From Mixophyes australis (Eukaryota > Chordata > Amphibia > Anura > Limnodynastidae): a DNA stretch of 64,000 nucleotides. The translations under genes and the position numbers were made by a program. This document shows positions 23,346 through 34,794 of this stretch, piece by piece. The notes beneath the pieces are model-generated. The model was given only the letters and a program-made list of their open reading frames with translations. It ran no database searches and was not told where the DNA came from. Position 1 is the stretch's first letter. Every line of letters begins with the position of its first letter. The DNA is taken from the NCBI GenBank assembly GCA_036250195.1, contig JAVHZZ010000010.1, positions 81,079,257 through 81,143,256 of the forward strand, given 5' to 3'.

Positions 23346-24330
23346 AATGGAGACTCCAGAGAGTAAAACTGAGAGCTTGATATTCAACAAACATCTGAAA
23401 TATGTGCAAGTTTGAGATAACAGGTTGAATTGGGATGATGGAAGACGAAGATAAGCATAGTCAATATTTATTTTTCAATGAATCCCAAGTGAATGTGGTG
23501 GTTCTTAAGAGGATGTGTCTTAAGGGATGTTCTTTATCTGTTTGGACAAATAATCTTAGTGAGAGGGGTCTGTGAAGTAATATTTTCTAGTTATATGTCC
23601 TTTATCCTTGTGTACAATAAGAGTCTTATATAAAACTCTGGATGTAGCACTGTTCCAAACATAGGATTAGCAAACAAACCTGTATAACAAGTTTAAGTTC
23701 ATTTAGTATAAAAGACTAATTTAACATATAGAGCCTGATTCATTAAGGAAAGTTAAGCAAAAAATTTTGTAAATTGAGTACATTTTCTTATTCAAGTTTT
23801 CTGTACAAAACCATGTTGCAATACAAGGGGTGCAAATGAGTTTATTATTGTTAATAATGTAGCACACACATACTTGATAGGTTATTTGTACACTGAAATT
23901 TAAAGTTGATCTAGGACATGCCCTACCCCAAATATAAATCTGTCCTCACATTTTGAATTTACCTCCCCCTCCAATGCAACATGGTTTTGCCTTACTTGCT
24001 TACTTTTGCTTAACTTTCCTTAATTAATCAGGCCCATATTGATTGTAAATCAGAAGACCAGTGGATTCCAAAATATTTATTTTGATCACATAAGGCAATT
24101 TGCTATTTGAAAGCTTAATAGGGTACGCTATGGTTTAGAATTTTTGACTTTACATAATTAAACTTAAAGTTGGATAAATGACTGAAATTCTCAAATATTT
24201 CAGTAATGGCTGTGAACACCCAAGAAGGATTAATTATCAAAATTAATAAAGCCTTGAATGTTATAGTCTTGCTTGATGCATTGTAACAATTGCTCCATGA
24301 TAAGGACAATCAAGAGAAAGGGGGGGTAAA
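23346..24330 (-). mobile_element. Decayed L1/Tx1 LINE fragment
   Basis: The minus-strand frame 24309-24115 shows a diverged reverse-transcriptase stretch (ALLILIINPSWVFTAITEIF, then FSHLSNFKFNYVKSKIL) aligning with the LINE at 8719-8081. It is interrupted by a family-P3 MITE at 23731-24035. Confidence 0.6.
23731..24035. repeat. Palindromic MITE, family P3
   Basis: Ends GAGCCTGATTCATTAAGGAA / TTCCTTAATTAATCAGGCCC. Nested in the LINE fragment. Confidence 0.8.
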
Positions 24331-26116
24331 CTTGTGCGCTGTTAGTTATATTAAAGGGTGGAGATAGTTGGCTACTAACTGCAATTCTAGAACAATGGGC
24401 TTAATAATAATGGACCCTCTGTAGGCCGGAACAATAACATGTGCTTGGGGAAAGCCGGAGCATTTAATAATATTAGGGCGAGTTATCTACATGTCAACTG
24501 TTAATGACAACAGAAAACTGCGGGTGGCTCTTCAGGTGTATAGTAATAGTGGGTTTATGTGTGATGGATTTCCAGTAATGCATGCAGTTAGGTACCATTA
24601 TCAAAATATGGGGATGACCCAAATCAAATACAGGCATGTGACATAATGCATTGTGGCTATATAATCATTGGTGGCTGCAGGTCTACTTACTTTATGTCGT
24701 TACCTTGGAGGTCTGGAGTTACCTCAGGTGGTAATTAAACTTCTAACAGAAGTGTATTGAAAACGACCAGGCTATACGCTTGATGAAAAACAGTAGCCTT
24801 AATACAGATTTTTAAAAATGTCAGATAATGTTCCATGAAAAAAAATAAAAAGTTCACCAATCAGCGTGGCTGATGCTATTATATGTAGAGTATTATACAA
24901 ATGTTAAAATCTCTAAGAACTTAGGTACTGTATGAAGTATTCAGTGGCAGATCCAGAAGGGGGTGAACAGTAACTGCATTCAATCATTACATATGTTCCT
25001 GGTAGCTGAGAGGCGGGCAGGGGATCCTGTCCAGCGGCTCTGATTGTGTATTAAACACGAACGCCTACTTCTCAGCAAGCCATGTGCAGTCTATCATTTA
25101 TCAGAGTGAAGGAGGGGACAAGGCTCTTTGAAACTTTGAAATACGCTGAACGGATCTTCTAGGGTCATCATGGCAAAATCATGTTATGCAGTGCACATCC
25201 AGTTTAGTGGATGAGGCCCAGTGTTTAAATCCCTAACTATGCTTTAGGACTGGTTGGCTCCTACTCTCTAGGATGCAAACAGCTAATTTAATGGCACAGT
25301 TATTTGTTTCTGAAAGAATTGCAATTAATAAAGGGATGAATGCAAATGTAGGACAAACAGGCTGGTGACTGACTTTCTAGAATGCTACAGATGAGAAAAA
25401 CATTTTGGCAAGTTTATATGTCATTGTCTTCTTGATCTCCGAAACGTCTTGCAAATAAAGCCTAAAAAAGTTTTAGAAAAAAGAAAAGATCAGAAAGCAG
25501 CAATTCATCACATGGGGTCACATTACAATAACGCCCTTTGATTTTAACACCTTAAAAACGGGCTCTGTTCAATGTAGGTAAATGTAAATCAAATACTTTG
25601 TGTATAGACATGTGCTGATAATCGCCAGCATGTATCTTTACCCTGTATAAAATACATAAATAAATTGCGTGTGTCCCGCACCTTACAATAATTAACCAGC
25701 ACCAGTTAATGCAGAGGGACAAGGTGTGTGGCCCCCTGCAAAAGCATCAACCAGCACCAGGCAGTGCCAGCCTGAGTTGGGCATACTATGACAGGGAGAC
25801 CCTGCATGGGGTTCCCCTGACATAATGTCACAGTCACAGCATAGTCAGGATGAAGCAGAATTCCCTAGGAGAATCAGGACTGCAAAAAAAGTTTAAGCAC
25901 ACCCCTGGGCAAACAAACCAAGTGCACTGGGGCTGCTCCTGGCACCTGTGAGCAGTCCGTGCCAGAATAATGGGTTAAATTGTTAAGATTATGTAGGTTT
26001 GTCTCTTACACTGCAATCATAGGAGAACATCTTACAATTACTGCTACATTTATAGCACACAAAACATCTTAATGGAAAGTTTTAATTGTCCATTACTTGA
26101 AAACAATTGTAACACT

Positions 26117-26434
26117 GGGACCGATTCATTAAGGAAAGTAAAGCACAAAAAATGAGTAACTTTGCACCTTGGCAAAACCATGTTGCATTGGAGGGGGAGG
26201 CAATTTTAAAATGTGGGGACATATTTATAGTTGGGGTAAGGCATGTCTTAGATCAACTTTAAATTTCAGTGTAAAAATAAAGCTATCAATATTTGTGTGC
26301 TACATGGAAAACATCCAGTATTTAAGTTATGTGCAAAATAATAAACCAATTTGCACCCCTTGCATTGTAACATGGTTTATCCAGGATCAATTTACACCTT
26401 TTTTTTGCCTTACTTTCCTTAATGAATCAGGCCC
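26117..26434. repeat. Palindromic MITE, family P3
   Basis: Ends GGGACCGATTCATTAAGGAA / TTCCTTAATGAATCAGGCCC with the family core between. Confidence 0.85.
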
Positions 26435-28366
26435 TGTGTGTGTAGGCAGATTGAACAATCTCATTAGATACAGCCCGGAGTCACATACAATCCACAGCCC
26501 CCTCCTCCCCAAAATACTCCATGTAAAATAAATGTATGAAGAAATAAACAAGAAAACTTAACCTTTATCCCACACCCCGCAAATGAAGGTTTTAGAAGCC
26601 AATATGTATACTTCCATTGATACCAATCGCTATTGAATATGGGTGCCATATTTCACAAAGTACAAACACTAGATGTGCTTCCCATGCTAAAGTGTGCCTT
26701 GGTCTGCCCTTTGGTCCATTATATAAATCAGCATGGACACGTTTATAATGGTGTTTGTAGTAGCCTCTTCCAAAGCAAACAACTTTAATCTGGAGCCTTT
26801 TCTTTAGTGAATTATTTTATGGATGACCCATCTATATTATCAAATTAATTTAAATTTATACTGTAATCAAACATCAAAAACAATAAAAGTTTTGAAGAGT
26901 TCTGTGTGGACTAGTACCCACTAGTCGGAGATATATAACTTGGTAAAGTCAAACAACGGTTCAATTTTTGTACTCAGTAAGTAAAGCAATGAATTTATGA
27001 ATTTTGATGGCCTTTGTGCAAGAAGAGAGCCACCCACACTTACAGAATGGTGGAGGATCATGGATGACAAGCAGATAGTGAGAAGGGCATATATGATAAA
27101 CACACTACACCCCCCCCCCCTCAAATATGCCCCCACCACTCTCACCATGTCACGTGTGCCCCAAGACTAGAAAGCAGAGAATGAGTGTTCCCTTCCCCCA
27201 AAAAGCCCCAAAATTAAATCAATAACAACCACATTTAATAAATGGGCATCCTCCCCCCTTCTAGCCCTGTCATTAAATTATTATTCCACACATTTACTAG
27301 AGAAACATTTCAATATTAGCCCCTACAATAGATTATTAGCCCTCATCAACCCCATATTACATAAATATACACTACGTTTGATAAAAACAGACCCCCTATT
27401 ATATTACTTGCCCTAATCTGCTGCTACATTACATTAATACCCCACACTACACTATTCCTCCTAATTTATAGCCCCTTGCCAGACCATCACATTATACCCT
27501 ACTACATTAAATTAATACTCCCAACATCTTTACATTAAAACCGCACAGTACTTCACTTCACCCACATTACATTAATAGCCCCCTCCCCCGCTAGACTCAC
27601 ATTACATTAAATTAATATTCTCAACTCCGTTACATTAATACCCAACCATCACACCTACTAGGGTGCTCTACAGATGAATGCTGTAGGAGGCAGAGTCCTT
27701 TGCCTTCTGCAGATCTTTCCCAGAGTTGAGCCAGGAACCAGCACCATGTGTGTTGAAGGGTGGAGGAGGGCTGGCCAATGGTAGGAGGAAGGTGGGTGAG
27801 CAGGAGGGGAAGTGAGAAATAGGAGGTGTAGGGGAGGGTGGGTACCAGTAGAATTATAAACTTCATTTTACTTATCGGTGCATTTGACGGGAGTCTCACA
27901 TCCCTACTTTGAGAGTTAGTAAAGGGATCATTTAGTTGAAGGAGTTATTGATTTTAGAAAGACTAACCTCAGTCAAATGATAAATCAATTATTGTATTTT
28001 AATCTCTGATAGAGTGGAAATTGATAGGTGAAATGCAGGAAAAAAGTGGAGTAAAATATACATTACTAAATGAAACAGAACTCTATGCCCCCCCCCCCTC
28101 TTCCTCCCCAAAAGGAGACTTTCTTGCCTGCTTCCATTTCACTTCTCACTTAATGCACCAACCGTTTGACACGTAACCATGTCCTCACATACACAATCAC
28201 TGACAGGTCTGTGACTTCCCACTTGCCTTAATTCCCTTCCACACCATGATAGTACCCTTGTCATATGAAGCACTTTCCTTACTAACAATCACACGTGGAC
28301 AGGTCGTCGAGTTCCACAATTCAGGTAACGCAGAGATGAAATACAAAACGGCCTGGGAACGCTCTA

Positions 28367-29032
28367 AGGGGTCTATTTATGACTCTTCGTTTTTTTCACT
28401 TGATACTTTTCAATCCTTATCTCCTTGATAAGGATTGAAAAGTAACGGCTATGTATTAAAAAACTTCTCAGGGACAGCAGTGCCGATAGACTGCTGTCCC
28501 TGAGAAGTGACTCACCTGATCATCGCAGTCTTTTCTCAAGTTTAAAGGCTGCGGTGATCTTCTCTTTTTTTTTCCTTTTTTGTTAGTGCGCATGTACCGA
28601 CTGAATAGTTGGTGCATGCGCAGTAACATCCTGGCCGGCAAACTGCAGGATGATTGACAGGGAGGGATCACATGATCCCTCCACACATGCGCTGTCCAGC
28701 TCTGCTCTTCAGAGCAGAGCTGGACAGCACGAAAGTTTTCAAATATGTTAATGTACGCCAGCTTCAGATGGCGCCAGCTTCAGATGGCGTACATTAACAT
28801 GTAAAAAAAGAGAAAAGTTTCTCTAAATAGACTTTCATACATAGCGGTTCTGAGCACTTCCCATACACTGTTATGGGGAGTGCTCAGAAAAACGATAGCA
28901 AATGCAAAGCAGCAGATATCTGAGATATCTGCTGCGATGCTTCAATAATACATAGCAATTTCACGGTAAACACCCAAAAACTGTTGTTTTCGGGTGTTTA
29001 ACACAGGAAAAATCCTTCATAAATAGACCCCT
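28367..29032. mobile_element. Multi-hairpin foldback element
   Basis: Ends AGGGGTCTATTTATGA / TCATAAATAGACCCCT are a perfect 16-bp inverted repeat. Between them lie about ten successive hairpins, each with its own loop: 28404-28444, 28463-28508, 28518-28559, 28585-28624, 28661-28682, 28691-28728, 28745-28800, 28848-28889, 28909-28935, 28967-29000. No open frame of interest. The terminal repeats suggest a non-autonomous DNA transposon; the family is not recognised. Confidence 0.75.
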
Positions 29033-29909
29033 ATGAATGGAACAAAGATTAGCATGTTTACATTAACAGAGACTGTACCCGATGAGAAAAATACAGGATA
29101 ACATAGATTTTGTGACTTGATACAGAAGCTATTACAACAAAGGTATAATGGACAAGCCATGCCTGGAGAGACGAGGGAGTATATAATAAAATTGATTGCT
29201 CACCTGCTTGTCTCAGACAAAACATCATCATTATGTATTTTATGTTACTTTGGTTCCTAGAAAAATTGCTCATATTTTCTGAAACTGCCTGAAGGTGCCA
29301 AAATTTTATAGAAATTCTTTCCATCTTCACACACTTGCTGCAAGACAGCTAGAGATTCATACCTCTCTGAGGTATGAAAATACCAAGACAAGTTCTTGTG
29401 GGATATTCTAAAAATGGGAAGTATGCTGAAAGTGGAGTTAAAAACATTGCTGAACATTAAAGTAAAAAAATTGGTGCCATGTTTTATTTAAAAAGCATTT
29501 TGTTTATTTATTAGAATAAGAACGAGTTTAACATTATTTCATACTTTTATTACCAGGTGGCAATAGCGGCAGGGGGTGCGACGACCTGATCGTGTGACTA
29601 AGGCGCCAGCCCCTGCTATGTAAAGCTGATATTCACGGCCTCGAACGAGGGCTGATAATGCAATTTGTGCCATTAAGCCCTGACCTCCTTTGGGATCCAG
29701 GAGGGTGCCTGCTCTTCAGGGAGTCTGGAAGGACTCACCCAAATTCAGGTGCCTCCTGGACATCCTGGAATAGTCGGCAAGCGTGCATTAAAGTGGTTCA
29801 AATGTCAAACAAAATTGTCAAAAAAAATAATAATGTGAGGTCACTGGCAAACTGACTATGGTGTAAAACGCGTCTCTATATAAAACAAACATCATATATC
29901 CAACTCTTA

Positions 29910-30090
29910 GGGACAAATTCATGATATTTTTAAATAGCACAACTTAAACTCCAATGGGAGGGGGACAAAGCAGCATGCTTTGATAAAGGGAAACTTCCCT
30001 TTACAATGCAGCGCCGCTTTAAATTTAAGCGCTGAAGAGGCTGAACACGCCGGAGATGAAGAATCCGGAGATTCATACATTTACCCCCCC
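29910..30090. repeat. Decayed MITE, family P1
   Basis: The right arm matches 54084-54273 (AATGCAGCGCCGCTTTAAAT, then GAGGCTGAACACGC). The left arm is diverged. Confidence 0.7.
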
Positions 30091-30419
30091 GGTCTGATAA
30101 AGTTTGGCGCATGTAATTCGCACCTCTTAGATCAGAGGGAGCGATACACTGCAAGAGTCCTCCAGCTTAACATTCCTCCATCTCACAGCTTTGTTACAGA
30201 AACTGGAAAGAGATCGGGTTGATACCTAAACTATATACAAGAATTGATGATTTTTCCATCTCTCATTAACTTGGTGGGTGGAGCCAATATAGCGGTTAGT
30301 GAATGATGGACGTTTTGGTTTTACACCAGTGCACTTAGATGATCAACAGTTCATCCTCCTACCACTTTAATACTCTCCTAAAATACTGCTTGGTTTAGGA
30401 CAGCCTTTAATACAAGTGT

Positions 30420-30423
<4 letters not shown>

Positions 30424-30482
<59 letters not shown>
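30424..30482. repeat. (TA)n microsatellite
   Basis: About 29 uninterrupted TA units. Confidence 0.95.
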
Positions 30483-30485
<3 letters not shown>

Positions 30486-30544
30486 TAATTTGTGCGAAGA
30501 CCACTTAGACATGTGCTTCTCTTCCAAAGAGCGACAGGAAGGTG

Positions 30545-30898
30545 CTAAATACATTCCACTAATATAGTACAAGATCCAATCTCTGCCAGTTCGGAACTAG
30601 TGCAAAAACAAAACAATAAAAACCCTGTAATTTTGCAATAAAAAACGCCCAAGTCCTTCAGCTCTACTTTCTTTAGCTCAACCAAATGAAATATCATTTC
30701 TGCACTACTCTGCAAAAGTAGGCACACAGGAGTACCTTGTCCATACGTAGCAAGGAACACCCCTATGATGCCCAATGGCTGGTGCAAACGTCCGCTTCTC
30801 TGCAAATCCATGTGCTTTGGATCATTAATACCACACTGCTTGAGGCGCATAACATCAGTGAAGATTTTGCAATGCACCTTGGCCCAGTGGCACATCAC
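30545..30898 (-). other. Unidentified 117-codon open frame in repeat-like DNA
   Basis: Minus-strand frame beginning MMCHWAKVHCKIFTDVMRLK and containing HMDLQRSGRLHQPLGIIGVF. Composition is not low-complexity, but I cannot place it in a family. About 100 bp of the same sequence (CAATCTCTGCCA region) recurs, diverged, at 36840-36930, so it is probably part of a repeat rather than a gene. Confidence 0.3.
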
Positions 30899-32406
30899 AC
30901 AGGAGGTCCGGAGAGCGACAAAATTTAAGGATATCTTTCACATTTATGTAAATATTCCCACCACTCATATACATAATACTCAGTTGCTTTGCTGCGACCA
31001 GCCTCTTGATTGACAGAAAGAAACAGGGCAAAACAGTCCCAATTAGTTATAAAAAATAAAATAAAAATCCAACTACCTGATTCTTAAGCTGCTAGTCCCT
31101 TAGATCGGTACCCAAGGCTGAAAGATGCTAGTTATACCCTGTGCTCCTTCTGTGGTCACAGATCAGATTCCCTTAAGGCACAATACCGACAAAGCACGCA
31201 TGAAACTTGTATATTACTCCCTCTGCTGTAAGGAGCCCCAGGGCAGCCAGCTAGACAGAACCAAGCTGTGCTCACAGACATTGTTCACTGTTGGAAGGTG
31301 ACTATAACCAAGCCACTTGGTACCGTCATCTGGACACTTCTTACATAACTATAATTATGGCAAGTTACCAAGCCACCTTCTATAAAATTGGGTTTTAATT
31401 TTGCTGCTAATGCACATCACCACTTACTGTCCTGTATGTGCTTCTCACTCTGAATGCAGCATGAAACCAGACGATTTATTGAAATCGTTATGTGAAATAA
31501 AATACATTAGGATCATATCCAATGATCAGATCAGACTTGCAAGTATAGGGCTCAATTCCCCACATCTCATCAGGTGTTAGGACCAAGACCTGCTCATCAT
31601 AAAATATTATTGCATTTATATGTTGCAATAAAAAAAAAATATTGTTGTAATAAAGACAAAATATAATTACCCATCATAAAGGGTGTCAAAGTCCCCTCAT
31701 GAGACTTGTCATTGCAGTCCCTAAGGATTGGCTTAAAATATATTTAAAGGGACAATAAACATGGAATGCAAGTTGACTAATTTAGTTTTCCATAACAATA
31801 ATGAAAACTACGTCACAACAAGCAATTGTGCTCCGTCATTTTAGCACAGAAGTGTTGCACGTGGCGCCTTTATGGGGGTTTACCAGGAGGCACTCTGGAA
31901 GGCATAAGAAAAATGCATCCAACATAAGCAAACCATTCCTGAAATCGTACATGTGTATGAATATTATTAATAGTAAAGTGCTCCCTTTTGATGTCACTAA
32001 CCCTTAGTGGATCAGTCATTAACCACATATAGCAAAGAGAAGGGGGTCGCCCCTCCAGAAGTCCAAAGTCGCCTTACTCTGAATTGTGCCCTTAAATGAG
32101 CGTACTGCAAAGCTACCCATTGCTTTCACAGACTTCTATTGTATATACATAGACGAAGTCCTCCCAACACCAAGAGCTTCGGTGTGAGACAACAATCAGG
32201 GGGACCCTTTATTTCACTATACTCTGGGGAACACAGTGGATTATCAAAAGCTCCACTAAAAACTGTACCTATCCTTTAAAAGGCAGGGCAAAACTGGTGC
32301 TATAGTGAGGATGGTGTTATAAAGATAATATAATCAAACTAACACATTTTAAGATATTTTTGTTAAGATAAGTGAGGGTGGTGTTATAAAAGGTTGGTGG
32401 CATGAA

Positions 32407-32532
32407 GAACTGTATTTAACTTATGTGCAAAATATAAAACTAGTTTGCACCCCTTGCATTGCAACATGGTTTTTTCCAGGGGACTACTTACTCATTTTTT
32501 TTATACTTAACTTTCCTTAATGAATCAGGCCC
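32407..32532. repeat. Half MITE, family P3
   Basis: Only the right half is present, ending CTTTCCTTAATGAATCAGGC. Confidence 0.7.
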
Positions 32533-32834
32533 TTTATTCTCTTCCAAGAACAACATATAGCAATTCTGAACTATAACTGGAAGCAATCGGTACTGTCACA
32601 GCCTATGCAAGTATCCTGCCACCAGAGTGATATGACCACTGGTGGTGACTTCTGCACTGATAATTACCATTTACCCCAACAGTGCGATAGCGGTCAAGAA
32701 GTCCGCACTGGCTGTGTATTCTGTCTAGTATCTATGATAGCTTACACAACTAGTTAGCCTTGAAAGTGAGTTTGTGCAGTGAACCTGTTTACCTCTGTAT
32801 CTTGTATTTATTTAAAGCCCACCAAACCCATAAG

Positions 32835-33035
32835 GCAGGGTAACACGGTGGCACAGTGGATAGTATTCCGACATGTGTGGAGTTTGCATATTATCACCAG
32901 GGTTGTGTGGGTTTCCGCCCTGCAGTCCAAAAACAAAATTCTGTGGTAGGAAATTTAAGATTGTTGCAATAGGGTTGGGACGGATGTGAATAATTACATA
33001 TTCTCTGTGCAGCACTATATAAACTATAATAACCC
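32835..33035 (+). repeat. tRNA-derived SINE, decayed
   Basis: The head GTAACACGGTGGCACAGTGG carries the A-box-like TGGCACAGTGG. The body ends in the GCAGCACTATATAAA tail typical of this family. Confidence 0.6.
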
Positions 33036-33855
33036 AATATAAGGCTTGGCATAATATAAGATGTGTAACCGACCCTACATAACGGAATGCAAACAATTGT
33101 GTAGTTCTGTTTTAAGCAATCTCTTGTAGGCAGGAAGTCTAATGACCAGAACAAAAAGATTTCCCCATGACATCATTACTTCAACAAGTTCCTTACCAAT
33201 TGACTTGCAATCAATGAGGTCCATTCTTAGTGAATTGACAAGCTGCATTCTCATGAATGGCCTCCAATTTATGCAGACAAGGGGTACTTGGGTATTACAG
33301 CACATACATCACAAATAAAAATAAAGTAGTTTATTAGGGATGCTCAAATACAATTTGCAGCCCTTGTAAAAATGAATGCTCCAGAACTCTTTTAATCAAT
33401 TTATTTTCTGCCCAATCGGAAAGCATCTTTGGAGCACACTGTCTGCCAGCCATTCACTTTTATTTTCAACATCACGTTGTTGCAGCAAGAGATCGCACAG
33501 GATGATCATGTAGTTACTGAACGGCTACAAAAATTGGTTGTGAACATGGCATAAGAGCCTGGAGAAAGGTGGGAACACAGAATGGGCCACTGATCAGTCT
33601 AGGTAGAGGTCATAACAACAAGTTACTGAGGAGAGAGTAGAAACATGGCTTTTTGTGGCTTTAAAGTTTTAAAACAGCAAAACTGCAGGGAAACATTTTT
33701 CATAGATTGAACTTACAATACTATGTACACTGTCACTAGTTTTTAAAATGATCGTTTTAATACAATTTGTTTACGCTAAAATGACCTGTATTGTATTCCC
33801 TTGTTACGTTGTCCTTTTACTCTAATACGTATACACATTGTTTTCCAAGTGTTCC

Positions 33856-34791
33856 TCACGGGGTATCCTCTTCCTCATCAACTTTATCAGCTTTTGGTCT
33901 AATATTTTTCCGGGGGCGTTTCTTAAATCCATGAAACCCCAAGGCTTCATCCTTTGCCTGTTCCCCCACCACGTCGCCCTCTTCTTTTCCTTCATCGCCC
34001 CATGACCCAGACAAGTGCAGCTGTCCGAAATGCAAGCCACTTTTGTCTTTGCTTCCCTGGCCCTCTTTGTTGCGCCTTGTAAAGAGGATCCTTCCCTCTC
34101 CAGAGCTGGAAGAGTCTTGGTTGAAGGAGAGTGAGCTTGTTTTCTTCGGAACCTCCTTAGCTTCCTTTCCTTCTTTTCGCTGCTGTAGCTCTGTCAGAAA
34201 GGTAAGAGCTGTACTGCGATTGGTGCGGTCACTGGAGTCCGGCACGTCCTCCAAGCTGTATTTAGTCCAACGTTCAGGATGTTCTAAATAATCAGGTACA
34301 CGGCCAGAAGGTGCTGAGGGTCGGCCAGAAGGTGCTGAGGGTTTTGCACTGGTAGATCCTGCTCTGCCTGTACTTAAGGGTGCTGCTTCCTTCTCTGCAC
34401 TGCTTTTCTCAGCTGAGCCAGAATTTTCCCTTGCAACTTCTTGTAACGAACTGGCTATGATCTTACGTTTTTGTTTTACATTACGATGGGCAAGAGGTGA
34501 ACTTTTCTGTAAATCTTGTAGACCTCCAAAGATGCCGAGGCTACGTTGGGAGAAGCTGGCATCTGTACCCTTCAGGGTAAAAGGGAGATCAAAGGATTTT
34601 TGTAGACCATCCTGTTTAGAGTCCTCTTGATCGTCCTCTTCTTCTTCTGGGGTCAAAGATGCCACCTCCGCATCATCTGACAATTCAGGATCAGATTCGC
34701 TAAGGGACAGAGTGCCGGGATCATGGTGGGTTTCATAGGCGAAAGCACTGAAGTGCTTGGGAGGGTCGTCCTTTTCTTCTGACTCGGACAT
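33856..34791 (-). CDS. TSSC4: TSSC4, U5 snRNP/tri-snRNP assembly factor
   Basis: A 311-residue single-exon coding sequence. In human cells TSSC4 binds U5 snRNP proteins (PRPF8, SNRNP200) and promotes U5 and tri-snRNP formation in the nucleus. Seen: an acidic N-terminus with SLSESDPELSDDAEV; a conserved block FTLKGTDASFSQRSLGIFGG (about residues 71-90); the hallmark VPDYLEHPERWTKYSLEDV (about 165-183); then NRSTALTFL, SFNQDSSSSGEGRILFTR and a basic C-terminal patch GFHGFKKRPRK. Human TSSC4 has the same blocks in the same order (SSTFSQRSRDIF, VPDYVAHPERWTKYSLEDV, SFNQDPSSCGEGRVIFT). A 7-residue direct duplication (PSAPSGR twice) precedes the hallmark. Most of the chain is low-complexity and probably disordered. 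The start at 34791 follows an in-frame stop by 3 nt, so it cannot be extended upstream. Confidence 0.95.
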   Translation of the reverse strand: MSESEEKDDPPKHFSAFAYETHHDPGTLSLSESDPELSDDAEVASLTPEEEEDDQEDSKQDGLQKSFDLPFTLKGTDASFSQRSLGIFGGLQDLQKSSPLAHRNVKQKRKIIASSLQEVARENSGSAEKSSAEKEAAPLSTGRAGSTSAKPSAPSGRPSAPSGRVPDYLEHPERWTKYSLEDVPDSSDRTNRSTALTFLTELQQRKEGKEAKEVPKKTSSLSFNQDSSSSGEGRILFTRRNKEGQGSKDKSGLHFGQLHLSGSWGDEGKEEGDVVGEQAKDEALGFHGFKKRPRKNIRPKADKVDEEEDTP

Positions 34792-34794
34792 AAT

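Larger units (their letters stand above)
20236..33320. other. Intergenic region between SIGIRR and TSSC4
   Basis: No conserved gene recognised. Content is repeats (listed separately), a G16-18 run at 20563-20580, C-rich text at 27100-27640 with recurring CATTACATTAAATTAATA, a (TA)n tract at 30424-30482 and otherwise unclassified AT-rich DNA. Confidence 0.6.

Noticed and set aside
33330..33405. TSSC4 polyadenylation signals (minus AATAAA at 33335-33330 and 33405-33400)
   Set aside because: Two or more candidates 450-530 nt after the stop in AT-rich DNA; no way to choose without transcript ends.
34043..34291. 82-codon plus-strand frame over TSSC4
   Set aside because: Antisense shadow of the TSSC4 coding exon; the minus-strand protein carries all family motifs.
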